Shown here one piece after another: positions 16,417 to 24,221 of a stretch of 64,000 bases of DNA. The stretch comes from JAVJUS01 sp040220455 (lineage in GTDB: Bacteria; Pseudomonadota; Alphaproteobacteria; DSM-16000; Inquilinaceae), in assembly GCA_040220455.1 (NCBI GenBank), contig JAVJUS010000075.1, positions 62,001-126,000 of the forward strand. Reading direction: 5' to 3'. Each line of letters opens with the position of its first letter. Positions within the stretch are counted from its first letter, which is position 1. A model generated the notes under the pieces. That model was given only the letters and a program-made list of their open reading frames with translations, had not been told where the DNA came from and searched no databases. The position numbers and the translations under genes were made by a program.

Positions 16417-17127
16417 TCAGCCCGGCGGCGGGTCCCCGGGCAGGGGCGAGCCGGGAATTGCCTCGGTGCCGAGGTTCCAGGACATCGTCAGCCGCGGGCG
16501 GCCGCCCAGATAGGGCGCGACGAAATGGACCGTCTCGCCCGGGAACATGATCATCGTCCCGGCCTCGAGACGGGGCGCGCCGGGCGTCGTCACCGCGCCC
16601 TTCTGCTGCTGGCAGCACAGCTTCAGGCGCGGGTCGGCGAAGCAGAAGGCGCCGTGGCCGTGGACCGCGCCGTCGCTGTCCGCGGCGTCGGGATCGTCGC
16701 CCAGGTCGAGGAAGTAGACGATCGCGCCCCGGGCGCGGACATGGCTGTGCGGCATGCACCAGTCCCCGCGGCGATAGATGCTGCCCCAGCTCAGATCGGT
16801 GACCGATTCGCCGACCTGCAGGCAGCGCCGGAACAGGGACCGCGCCCGGGCGTCGACCAGCGCCGCCTCCGGCGTACCCCAGTCCTCGACGCCGTAGACC
16901 TTGCCGCTGCCGATCGCCGCCCCCCATCGCCGGCAGAAGGACGGATCCTCTTCGAGTTCGAGCATCCGGGCGGCCAGAGGCGGCCCGTGAGTCGCCACGT
17001 CGGCGAAGCGCGTCACGAAGACCGGGTCGGGGCCCCATTGCGCGATCGTCTGGCCGGCGGGCCAGCCGGCCGGGTCCGCGCCGCCGTCGGGCGCGCCGGG
17101 ATCCGGCGGGAGCTTGCCTTCGGTCAT
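16417..17127 (-). CDS. Putative 2-oxoglutarate/Fe(II)-dependent oxygenase (2OG-FeII_Oxy_5-like)
   Basis: A 236-residue soluble protein resembling the double-stranded beta-helix oxygenases of the 2OG-FeII_Oxy_5 type. Candidate iron ligands are His127/His129 in GDWCMPHSHVRARGAIVYFL and His201 in FPGETVHFVAPYLGG, with Arg210 or Arg212 placed to bind 2-oxoglutarate. WNLG near the end matches the family's last strand. The metal site reads H-x-H, as seen in this subfamily, rather than H-x-D. The central region is unusually Cys-rich (FCFADPRLKLCCQQQ). The ATG at 17127 was chosen over a GTG three codons upstream. It is transcribed away from the Dpp operon, giving a divergent promoter region at 17128-17405. 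The substrate is unknown. Confidence 0.7.
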   Translation of the reverse strand: MTEGKLPPDPGAPDGGADPAGWPAGQTIAQWGPDPVFVTRFADVATHGPPLAARMLELEEDPSFCRRWGAAIGSGKVYGVEDWGTPEAALVDARARSLFRRCLQVGESVTDLSWGSIYRRGDWCMPHSHVRARGAIVYFLDLGDDPDAADSDGAVHGHGAFCFADPRLKLCCQQQKGAVTTPGAPRLEAGTMIMFPGETVHFVAPYLGGRPRLTMSWNLGTEAIPGSPLPGDPPPG

Positions 17128-17405
17128 GCATGCCACCGTCCGCCGCGGATGCCACGGCCGTCAAGCGGAAGCGGAGGTCCCTAGCAAGGCGCCGTTCACA
17201 TTCCCGTATTTCGAGCAATCGCTTGCGCGACCTGTTTCAGCCGTCTTGCAACACCCGCGTTACGCCGTCAGAGTGACGGCAATCGGCCCTGGACCCCCGC
17301 TCGGGCCGGGCGGGGCGCAGGTGCCCCGGGGATCGCCCCGACGGCCTTCGGACCGGCCGTCGCGCGAGGCGATCCGACAGAACCATGAACAGGGAGCCGC
17401 AATTC

Positions 17406-18995
17406 ATGAACCGTCTCTTGCTCGCCGCCACGGCCGGCTTCGCGCTGATGGCCGGATCGGCACAGGCCAGCAACCTGGTCTACTGCTCGGAAGGCAGCCC
17501 AGAAGGCTTCAACCCCTCGCTCTACACCTCCGGCACGACCTTCGACGCCTCGTCCCGGGCCATGTTCAGCCAGCTCGTCGAGTTCGAGCACGGCACGACG
17601 ACGATCGTGCCCGGCCTCGCCGAGTCCTGGGAGGTTTCCGACGACGGGCTCGTCTACACCTTCCACCTGCGCGAGGGCGTCAGCTTCCACTCCAATGAGG
17701 ATTTCCTGCCGACGCGGGACTTCAACGCCGACGACGTGATCCACACCTTCGAGCGCCAGTGGAAGACGGACAATCCGTTCCACGAGCTGTCCGGCGGGTC
17801 CTACGAGTACTTCCAGGGCATGGGCATGCCGGACCTGCTGGAGTCGGTCGAGAAGGTGGACGATTACACCGTCCGCTTCGTACTGAACCAGCCGGAAGCG
17901 CCGTTCCTGGCCAACATGGCGATGGACTTCGCCTCGATCATGTCGGCCGAGCACGCCCAGGCCATGATGGACGCCGGCACGCCGGAGAAGATCGACCTGG
18001 AGCCGGTCGGCACCGGGCCGTTCCAGATGGTCAACTACCAGAAGGACGCGGTGATCCGGTATCAGGGCTTCGACGACTACTGGCGCGGGGCGCCGGCGAT
18101 CGACAACCTGATCTTCTCGATCACGCCGGACGCCTCGGTGCGCTACGCCAAGCTGCAGGCCGGCGAGTGCCACGTCATGCCGTATCCGAACCCGGCCGAC
18201 ATCGAGCAGATGCGCGCCGACGAGGGGATCACGGTGCTCGAGCAGGAGGGCCTCAACGTCGGCTACCTCGCGTTCAACGTCGAGACGGAGCCCTACGACA
18301 ACGTCCAGGTCCGCCAGGCCCTCAACATGGCGGTCAACAAGCAGGCGATCATCGACGCCATCTTCCAGGGCGCCGGTGCGGCGGCGAAGAACCCGCTGCC
18401 GCCGACGATCTGGTCCTACAACGAGGACGTCGAGGACTATCCCTACGACCCCGAGGCGGCGCGCGAGCTGTTGGCCGAGGCGGGGTATCCGGACGGCTTC
18501 TCCACCGATATCTGGGCGATGCCGGTGCAGCGGCCCTACAACCCCAACGCCCGGCGCATGGCCGAGATCATCCAGGCCGACTGGGCCGAGATCGGCGTCG
18601 ATGCCGAGATCGTGACCTACGAGTGGGGCGAGTACCTGGAGCGGACCAAGAACGGCGAGCACGAGACGGTGCTGCTGGGCTGGACCGGCGACAACGGCGA
18701 TCCGGACAATTTCCTCTACGTGCTGCTCGGCTGCGCGGCGGCCGATGACGGCACCAACCGGGCGCGCTGGTGCTACGAGCCGTTCAACGACCTGCTGATC
18801 GAGGCCAAGCGCACCACCGACCGCGAGGAGCGCATCGACCTCTACGAGCAGGCCCAGGTGGTCTTCAAGGAGCAGGCGCCCTGGGTGACGATCGCCCACT
18901 CGGTCGTCTTCATGCCCGTGCGCGACGAGGTCGAGGGCTACAAGATCGACCCGTTCGGCGGTCACGAGTTCTACGGCGTGAGCATCGCCGAGTGA
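17406..18995 (+). CDS. dppA: ABC transporter substrate-binding protein, family 5 (dipeptide type)
   Basis: A 529-residue periplasmic binding protein of the DppA/OppA class. It has a Sec signal peptide (NRLLLAATAGFALMAGSAQA, cleaved before Ser22) and the mature protein opens SNLVYCSEGSPEGFNPSLYT, the DppA-type start. Family landmarks include GLAESWEVSDDGLVYTFHLR and GTGPFQMVNYQKDAVIRYQ, and the end region GWTGDNGDPDNFLYVLLGCAA, which in E. coli DppA lines the peptide pocket. DppA binds dipeptides and haem; the ligand here is likely a short peptide. ATG 17406 was chosen because it sits at the normal distance from AGGGAG and starts the signal peptide; another ATG is seven codons upstream. Confidence 0.92.
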   Translation: MNRLLLAATAGFALMAGSAQASNLVYCSEGSPEGFNPSLYTSGTTFDASSRAMFSQLVEFEHGTTTIVPGLAESWEVSDDGLVYTFHLREGVSFHSNEDFLPTRDFNADDVIHTFERQWKTDNPFHELSGGSYEYFQGMGMPDLLESVEKVDDYTVRFVLNQPEAPFLANMAMDFASIMSAEHAQAMMDAGTPEKIDLEPVGTGPFQMVNYQKDAVIRYQGFDDYWRGAPAIDNLIFSITPDASVRYAKLQAGECHVMPYPNPADIEQMRADEGITVLEQEGLNVGYLAFNVETEPYDNVQVRQALNMAVNKQAIIDAIFQGAGAAAKNPLPPTIWSYNEDVEDYPYDPEAARELLAEAGYPDGFSTDIWAMPVQRPYNPNARRMAEIIQADWAEIGVDAEIVTYEWGEYLERTKNGEHETVLLGWTGDNGDPDNFLYVLLGCAAADDGTNRARWCYEPFNDLLIEAKRTTDREERIDLYEQAQVVFKEQAPWVTIAHSVVFMPVRDEVEGYKIDPFGGHEFYGVSIAE

Positions 18996-19037
18996 CCGCG
19001 CTGCCGGCAGCGGTCCGACGTCCCGGCCATCGCCGGG
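18994..19037 (+). other. Tandem hairpins between dppA and dppB
   Basis: Two stem-loops follow the dppA stop codon. The first includes the palindrome CGCTGCCGGCAGCG (18999-19012). The second is a perfect 6-bp stem, CCCGGC (19022-19027) with GCCGGG (19032-19037), and a CATC loop. Neither has a T-run. They probably protect the dppA transcript end and lower permease expression; this is inferred from position. Confidence 0.45.
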
Positions 19038-19166
19038 CGCCGGCGGCCGCCGGATGAACGCCATGGTGGGGCGGGGGTGCCGGCGACGGCGTCCCCGCCC
19101 CGTCGTTTACCGACCCCTCTGCCCGCCGAGGTCGCCCGCGCCGGCCCCGACGGCCCGGATGCCCGG

Positions 19167-20177
19167 ATGCTGCGTTTTCTGTTGACCCGCGTCAGCCTCG
19201 TCGTGCCGACCTTCTTCGGCGTGACCCTGCTGACCTTCGCCCTGATCCGGCTGGTGCCGGGCGATCCGATCGAGCTGCTGGTCGGCGAGCGGGGCATCGA
19301 CCCCGATCGCCACGCGATGCTCCGGGCCCGGCTCGGCCTCGACAAGCCGCTGCTCGAGCAGTACTGGATCTACATAACCGACGTGCTTCAGGGCGATCTG
19401 GGCACCTCGATCGTCACCAAGGAGCCGGTGATCGAGGAGTTCGCGGCGCTGTTCCCGGCGACGCTGGAACTCTCGATCTGCGCCATGATCTTCGCGCTGG
19501 CGATCGGCCTGCCGGCCGGCGTCCTGGCCGCGGTGCGGCGGGGCAAGCCGCTCGATCACGCGGTCATGGGCATCTCGCTGACCGGCTATTCGATGCCGAT
19601 CTTCTGGTGGGCGATCCTGCTCATCCTCCTGTTCTCGGTGACCCTGGGCTGGACGCCGGTCTCGGGCCGCATCGACGTGCTCTACTGGTTTGATTCCGTC
19701 ACCGGCTTCATGTTGATCGACGCTTGGCTTTCGGGTCAGGACGGCGCGCTCGCCTCCGCCGCGGCGCATCTGATCCTGCCGTCCATCGTGCTGGGCACGA
19801 TCCCGCTCGCCGTCATCGCGCGCATGACCCGATCCTCCATGCTGGAGGTGCTGGGCGAGGACTACATCCGAACCGCCCGGGCCAAGGGGCTGCGCCCGGT
19901 CCGCGTGGTCGGGCTGCACGCGCTCAGGAACGCGCTGATCCCGGTGATCACGGTGATCGGCCTGCAGGTCGGCGTGCTGATGACCGGCGCCATCCTGACC
20001 GAGTCGATCTTCGCCTGGCCGGGGATCGGCAAGTGGATCCTGGAGGCGATCTACCGCCGCGACTATCCGACGGTGCAGGGTGGCATCCTGTTGATCGCGT
20101 GCACCGTCATCTTCGTGAACCTGACCGTCGACGTGCTCTACGGCATCATCAACCCGCGCATCCGGCACGCGAGGTAG
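19167..20177 (+). CDS. dppB: ABC transporter permease, DppB type
   Basis: A 336-residue inner-membrane permease with six predicted helices. It starts LRFLLTRVSLVVPTFFGVTLLTFAL, the standard DppB/OppB opening, followed by VPGDPIELLVG and the periplasmic loop. The EAA motif that docks to the ATPases is at about 240-262 (EDYIRTARAKGLRPVRVVGLHALRNAL). AILTESIFAWPGIGKWILEAI is the family signature near the C-terminus. Length matches E. coli DppB (339). The ATG at 19167 gives exactly the family N-terminus; an upstream extension would be low complexity. It pairs with DppC downstream. Confidence 0.93.
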   Translation: MLRFLLTRVSLVVPTFFGVTLLTFALIRLVPGDPIELLVGERGIDPDRHAMLRARLGLDKPLLEQYWIYITDVLQGDLGTSIVTKEPVIEEFAALFPATLELSICAMIFALAIGLPAGVLAAVRRGKPLDHAVMGISLTGYSMPIFWWAILLILLFSVTLGWTPVSGRIDVLYWFDSVTGFMLIDAWLSGQDGALASAAAHLILPSIVLGTIPLAVIARMTRSSMLEVLGEDYIRTARAKGLRPVRVVGLHALRNALIPVITVIGLQVGVLMTGAILTESIFAWPGIGKWILEAIYRRDYPTVQGGILLIACTVIFVNLTVDVLYGIINPRIRHAR

Positions 20178-20185
20178 CCGCCGTC

Positions 20186-21127
20186 ATGACCGCCTCGACA
20201 GACAGCGCCCGCGGCGGCGCCGCCGATCCCACCGGCCGGAAAACGGCCCCGGCGGACATGACCGTGCCGCCGCACCCGCTCAGGGAGCTCTGGGCCGATT
20301 TCTCGCGCAATCGCGGGGCGCTGATCGGCCTCGCCGTCATCGTATTGCTGTTCCTGACGGCGATCTTCGCCGACGTCCTGGCGCCGCACGACCCGAACCG
20401 GCAGTTCCGCGACGCGCTGCTGGCGCCGCCGGTCTTCGCCGAGGGCGGATCCTGGCGTTTCGTGCTGGGCACCGACGACGTGGGCCGGGACATGCTCTCG
20501 CGGCTCATGCACGGCGCGCGCCTGTCGCTCTCGGTCGGCGTCGTCGTCGTCACCCTGGCACTGGCGATCGGCGTCATCCTGGGCCTGATCGCGGGCTACT
20601 TCGAGGGCATCCTCGGTGTCGTCATCATGCGCTGCATGGACATCATGCTGGCCCTGCCGGCGATCCTGCTGGCGATCGTCATCGTCGCGATCCTGGGGCC
20701 GAGCCTGACCAACGCGATCATGGCCGTGGCGCTGGTCTCCCTGCCGCACTACGTGCGCCTGACACGCGCGGCGGTGATGTCGGAGAAGGCGCGCGACTAC
20801 GTCGTCGCCTCGCGCGTCGCCGGGGCGGGCACGCTGCGCCTGGTCGTCGTCGACATCCTGCCCAACTGCATGCCGCCGCTGATCGTGCAGGCGACGCTGG
20901 GCTTCTCGACGGCGGTGCTGGATACCGCGGCGCTCGGCTTTCTCGGCCTGGGCGCCCAGCCGCCGACCCCGGAATGGGGCACGATGCTGGCCAGCGCGCT
21001 GAGCTTCATCCAGCGGGCCTGGTGGGTGGTGACCTTCCCCGGCCTCGCCATCCTGGTCACGGTGCTGGCCTTCAACCTGATGGGCGACGGGCTGCGCGAC
21101 GCCCTCGATCCCAAGCTGAAGACCTGA
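20186..21127 (+). CDS. dppC: ABC transporter permease, DppC type
   Basis: A 313-residue inner-membrane permease. A hydrophilic N-terminus of about 30 residues precedes the first helix (ALIGLAVIVLLFLTAIFADVLA) and the periplasmic segment LGTDDVGRDMLSRLMHGARLSL, a signature of DppC/OppC. The EAA loop (KARDYVVASRVAGAGTLRLV) contacts an ATPase. LGFLGLGAQPPTPEWGTML is the characteristic C-terminal block. It starts 8 nt after dppB and ends 3 nt before the next ATG, so the genes are co-transcribed. A second in-frame ATG at 20258 is possible, since the first 24 residues are not conserved. Confidence 0.93.
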   Translation: MTASTDSARGGAADPTGRKTAPADMTVPPHPLRELWADFSRNRGALIGLAVIVLLFLTAIFADVLAPHDPNRQFRDALLAPPVFAEGGSWRFVLGTDDVGRDMLSRLMHGARLSLSVGVVVVTLALAIGVILGLIAGYFEGILGVVIMRCMDIMLALPAILLAIVIVAILGPSLTNAIMAVALVSLPHYVRLTRAAVMSEKARDYVVASRVAGAGTLRLVVVDILPNCMPPLIVQATLGFSTAVLDTAALGFLGLGAQPPTPEWGTMLASALSFIQRAWWVVTFPGLAILVTVLAFNLMGDGLRDALDPKLKT

Positions 21128-21130
21128 GCC

Positions 21131-22159
21131 ATGGCGCTGGTGGAAATCCGCGACCTTTCGGTCACCTTCCCGACGCCGCGCGGCCCGTTCCGCGCGGTCG
21201 ACGGCCTGGACATGACGATCGAAGCGGGCGAGCTCGTCGGCGTGGTCGGCGAGTCCGGCTCGGGCAAGAGCGTGTCGATGCTCGCCCTGATGGGCCTGAT
21301 CCCGTATCCGGGCCAGGTTCGCGCCAGCGTCATGCGCTTCGACGGCACGGACCTGCTGGGCCTTTCGGCCCGGCAGCGCCGGCGGGTCATCGGCAAGGAC
21401 ATGGCGATGATCTTCCAGGAGCCGATGACCAGCCTGAACCCGTGCTTCACGATCGGCTTCCAGCTCGGCGAGATGCTGGCGACCCACGAGGGGCTGACCC
21501 GCCACGAGCGTCATCGCCGGACGATCGAGCTCCTGGGCATGGTCGGCATCCCGGCGCCCGAGGGCCGGCTGAGGTCTTTCCCTCACCAGCTTTCCGGCGG
21601 CATGAACCAGCGCGTCATGATCGCCATGTCGATTGCCTGCAACCCGCGCCTGCTGCTGGCCGACGAGCCGACGACGGCGCTCGACGTGACGATCCAGGCC
21701 CAGATCCTCGATCTGCTCGTCGCCCTCCAGCGCGACCGGGAGATGAGCCTGGTGCTCGTCACCCACGACATGGGCGTGGTCGCCGAGACGGCGAAGCGCG
21801 TCGTCGTGATGTATGCCGGCCAGGTCGTCGAGGAGCGGGCGGTCGAGGCGCTGTTCGCCGCGCCGCGCCATCCCTACACCGCGGCGCTGCTCGACGCCCT
21901 GCCGGAGCGCGCGGCCGACAAGCGGCGCCTCGCGACGATCCCGGGCGTTGTGCCCGGCGCCTACGATCGGCCGGACGGCTGCCTGTTCTCGCCGCGCTGC
22001 GCCCATGCCGACGCGGCCTGCCGCGCCGCCGTACCGCCGCTGGTCGACGTCGGTCCGGGCACGGCGCGCTGCATCCGCCCGCTCGACGAGGCCGGGCGGC
22101 CGGTCGAGCGGCGCGAGGCAAGAGCCGTCGGGGCTGGCGCGGGGGAGGTGCCGGCATGA
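21131..22159 (+). CDS. dppD: Peptide ABC transporter ATP-binding protein, DppD type
   Basis: A 342-residue ATPase. Walker A is GESGSGKS (40-47), the Q-loop is in FQEPMTSLNPCFTIG, the signature is LSGGMNQRV and Walker B is LLLADEPTTALD, with the switch His in VTHDMG. The C-terminal oligopeptide/dipeptide extension is present, with its cysteine-containing end (GCLFSPRCAHADAACR), which in related proteins binds an iron-sulfur cluster. It couples ATP hydrolysis to peptide import with DppF. The stop overlaps the dppF start by ATGA. Confidence 0.94.
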   Translation: MALVEIRDLSVTFPTPRGPFRAVDGLDMTIEAGELVGVVGESGSGKSVSMLALMGLIPYPGQVRASVMRFDGTDLLGLSARQRRRVIGKDMAMIFQEPMTSLNPCFTIGFQLGEMLATHEGLTRHERHRRTIELLGMVGIPAPEGRLRSFPHQLSGGMNQRVMIAMSIACNPRLLLADEPTTALDVTIQAQILDLLVALQRDREMSLVLVTHDMGVVAETAKRVVVMYAGQVVEERAVEALFAAPRHPYTAALLDALPERAADKRRLATIPGVVPGAYDRPDGCLFSPRCAHADAACRAAVPPLVDVGPGTARCIRPLDEAGRPVERREARAVGAGAGEVPA

Positions 22160-23124
22160 CCACGCTGCTCGCGGCGGAGAACCTGCAGCGCCACTACCGG
22201 GTCGGCGGCGGGCCGTTCCGGGCGGCCGGCATCTTGCGCGCGGTCGACGGCGTCAGCTTCGCCCTCGCCCCGCGCCACACGCTAGCGGTGGTCGGGGAGT
22301 CGGGCTCGGGCAAGTCGACGCTGGGCCGCATGGTCTCGATGATCGAGCCGCCGACGGAGGGCCGGCTGACCATCGGCGGGCGCGAGGTGACGAGCCTCGA
22401 CCGGGCCGAGCGCAAGGCCCTGCGCCGGGCCGTCCAGGTCGTCTTCCAGGACCCGTTCGGCTCGCTCAACCCGCGCAAGAAGATCGGCGACATCCTGGCC
22501 GAGCCGCTCATCATCAACACCCCCCTGCGCGCGGCCGAGCGCGAGGAGAAGTGCCGCGCCCTGCTGGCCAAGGTCGGCCTGCGCCCGGAGCACTACGCCC
22601 GCTACCCGCACATGTTCTCCGGCGGCCAGCGCCAGCGCGTGGCCATCGCCCGCGCCCTGATGCTCGAGCCCGACATCGTCGTCGCCGACGAGGCGGTCTC
22701 GGCGCTCGACGTGTCGATCCAGGCCCAGGTGCTCAACCTGATGATGGATCTGCAGGAAGAGTTCGATCTCGCCTACCTGTTCATCAGCCACGACCTGTCG
22801 GTGGTGCGGCACATCGCCGACGAGCTTCTGGTCCTCTATCTCGGCCGGCCGGTGGAGCAGGGCGACAAGGCGGTCATCTTCGACCGGCCGCGCCATCCGT
22901 ATACGCGCGCCTTGCTCGCCTCGACGCCCAGCGTCGATCCCGAACGGCGCGGCGCGCGCACGGCCGTGGAGGGCGAACTGCCCTCGCCGCTGAACCCGCC
23001 GGCCGGCTGCGCCTTCAATACCCGCTGTCCCCACGCCACCGAGCGCTGCAGGGCCGAGCGGCCGGCCCTCAGGCCGGTCGACGGGCGCCAGGTCGCCTGC
23101 CACCACGCCGAGGAGATCGCCTGA
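22156..23124 (+). CDS. dppF: Peptide ABC transporter ATP-binding protein, DppF type
   Basis: A 322-residue ATPase and the second nucleotide-binding subunit of the importer. Walker A is GESGSGKST, the Q-loop FQDPFGSLNPRKKIGD is typical of DppF/OppF, the signature is FSGGQRQRVAIARAL, and Walker B reads VVADEAVSALDVSIQAQ, with Ala in place of the usual Pro as in many OppF proteins. The C-terminal Cys region (CAFNTRCPHATERC) is intact. It closes the dpp operon; the next gene begins about 200 nt later. No terminator with a T-run is visible behind it. Confidence 0.94.
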   Translation: MTTLLAAENLQRHYRVGGGPFRAAGILRAVDGVSFALAPRHTLAVVGESGSGKSTLGRMVSMIEPPTEGRLTIGGREVTSLDRAERKALRRAVQVVFQDPFGSLNPRKKIGDILAEPLIINTPLRAAEREEKCRALLAKVGLRPEHYARYPHMFSGGQRQRVAIARALMLEPDIVVADEAVSALDVSIQAQVLNLMMDLQEEFDLAYLFISHDLSVVRHIADELLVLYLGRPVEQGDKAVIFDRPRHPYTRALLASTPSVDPERRGARTAVEGELPSPLNPPAGCAFNTRCPHATERCRAERPALRPVDGRQVACHHAEEIA

Positions 23125-23327
23125 GCGCGGTCCCGGTGCGGCGCTCGATCGCGCACGCCGACGGCGAGGCCTGGACCCGGGCGCTATCGGAAGTCATAGT
23201 CGGGGGCGTCATCCTGTAAGAGCTCGAAGGAATCCGGCGCAACGGAAGTGGCTGCGGGACGGCGTCGCATTGCGTAAGCTCGGACAATGTCGAGCATGCC
23301 CGGAACCGGGGAAGGCGCGAAGGGGAG

Positions 23328-24221
23328 ATGGCCGTCTATCACCGCCCGACGACGCTCGGGGAAGCCCTCGACCGCCTGGCCGAGGCCTCGGCTGCCGGCG
23401 CGCCGCTGACGGTGCTGGCCGGCGGGACAGACGTCTATCCCCATCGCGCGAACGCTGCCGGCTGGGGCCGGCCCTGGCCCGACCGCCTGCTGGACATTTC
23501 CGGCATCGCCGACCTGCGCGGCTTCCGCGTCACGCCCGACGCGGTCGAGATCGGCGCGCTGGCGACCTGGAGCGAGGTGATCGCGGCGGACCTGCCGCCC
23601 TGGTTCGAGGCGCTGCGCCAGGCGGGCCGGGAGGTCGGCGGCCGGCAGATCCAGAACGCCGCGACGCTGGCCGGCAACCTGTGCAACGCTTCGCCCGCCG
23701 CCGATGGCGTGCCGCCGCTGCTGGCCCTGGATGCCGAGCTGGTCGTCGCCTCGGCCGCGGGCGAGAGCCGGATGGCGCTGGCCGACTTCCTGCGCGGCAA
23801 CCGCTCTACCGCGCTGGGGCCCGACCGCCTGGTCACCGCGATCCGGGTGCCGCGCCTGCCCGACGCCGCGCGCAGCGCCTTCCTCAAGCTGGGCGCGCGG
23901 CACTATCTGGTCATCTCCATCGCCATGGTCGCCGTGACGCTGGTGCCGGACGGCGCCGGGCGGGTCGGCAAGGCCCGGGTCGCGGTCGGCGCGTGTTCGG
24001 CCGTCGCCCGTCGGCTCGGCGCGCTGGAGGCGGCGCTCGCCGGCCGGCCGCTCGACCCGTCGCTCGCCGACGCCGTGGCGCCCGCGCATCTGGCTGAGCT
24101 CGAGCCGATCGACGACGTCCGCGCCAGCGCGGCGTATCGCCGGGCCGCCGCCGGGACCCTGGTTCGCCGCGCGCTCGCCGCCGCGGCCTCGTCACCCGAC
24201 AACCGGGAGGACGCCGCATGA
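23328..24221 (+). CDS. Xanthine dehydrogenase family FAD-binding subunit
   Basis: A 297-residue flavoprotein subunit of a molybdenum hydroxylase, which passes electrons from the iron-sulfur clusters to an acceptor. The first FAD-binding motif is LAGGTDVYP (about 31-39); the second is QIQNAATLAGNLCNASPAADG (about 107-127), followed by the PPLLALDAELVV strand. The C-terminal CO-dehydrogenase flavoprotein domain includes GACSAVARRLGALEAAL. The stop overlaps the fused Fe-S/Mo gene by ATGA. The ATG at 23328 abuts a purine-rich GGGGAG, with GAAGG about 12 nt upstream as the better ribosome site. It begins a plus-strand series reaching 39222. Confidence 0.92.
   Translation: MAVYHRPTTLGEALDRLAEASAAGAPLTVLAGGTDVYPHRANAAGWGRPWPDRLLDISGIADLRGFRVTPDAVEIGALATWSEVIAADLPPWFEALRQAGREVGGRQIQNAATLAGNLCNASPAADGVPPLLALDAELVVASAAGESRMALADFLRGNRSTALGPDRLVTAIRVPRLPDAARSAFLKLGARHYLVISIAMVAVTLVPDGAGRVGKARVAVGACSAVARRLGALEAALAGRPLDPSLADAVAPAHLAELEPIDDVRASAAYRRAAAGTLVRRALAAAASSPDNREDAA

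Noticed and set aside
15689..16513. Plus-strand frame opposite the small exported protein and oxygenase end
   Set aside because: Product is Arg/Gly/Ala low complexity, lacks a ribosome site and begins inside the UPF0149 gene.
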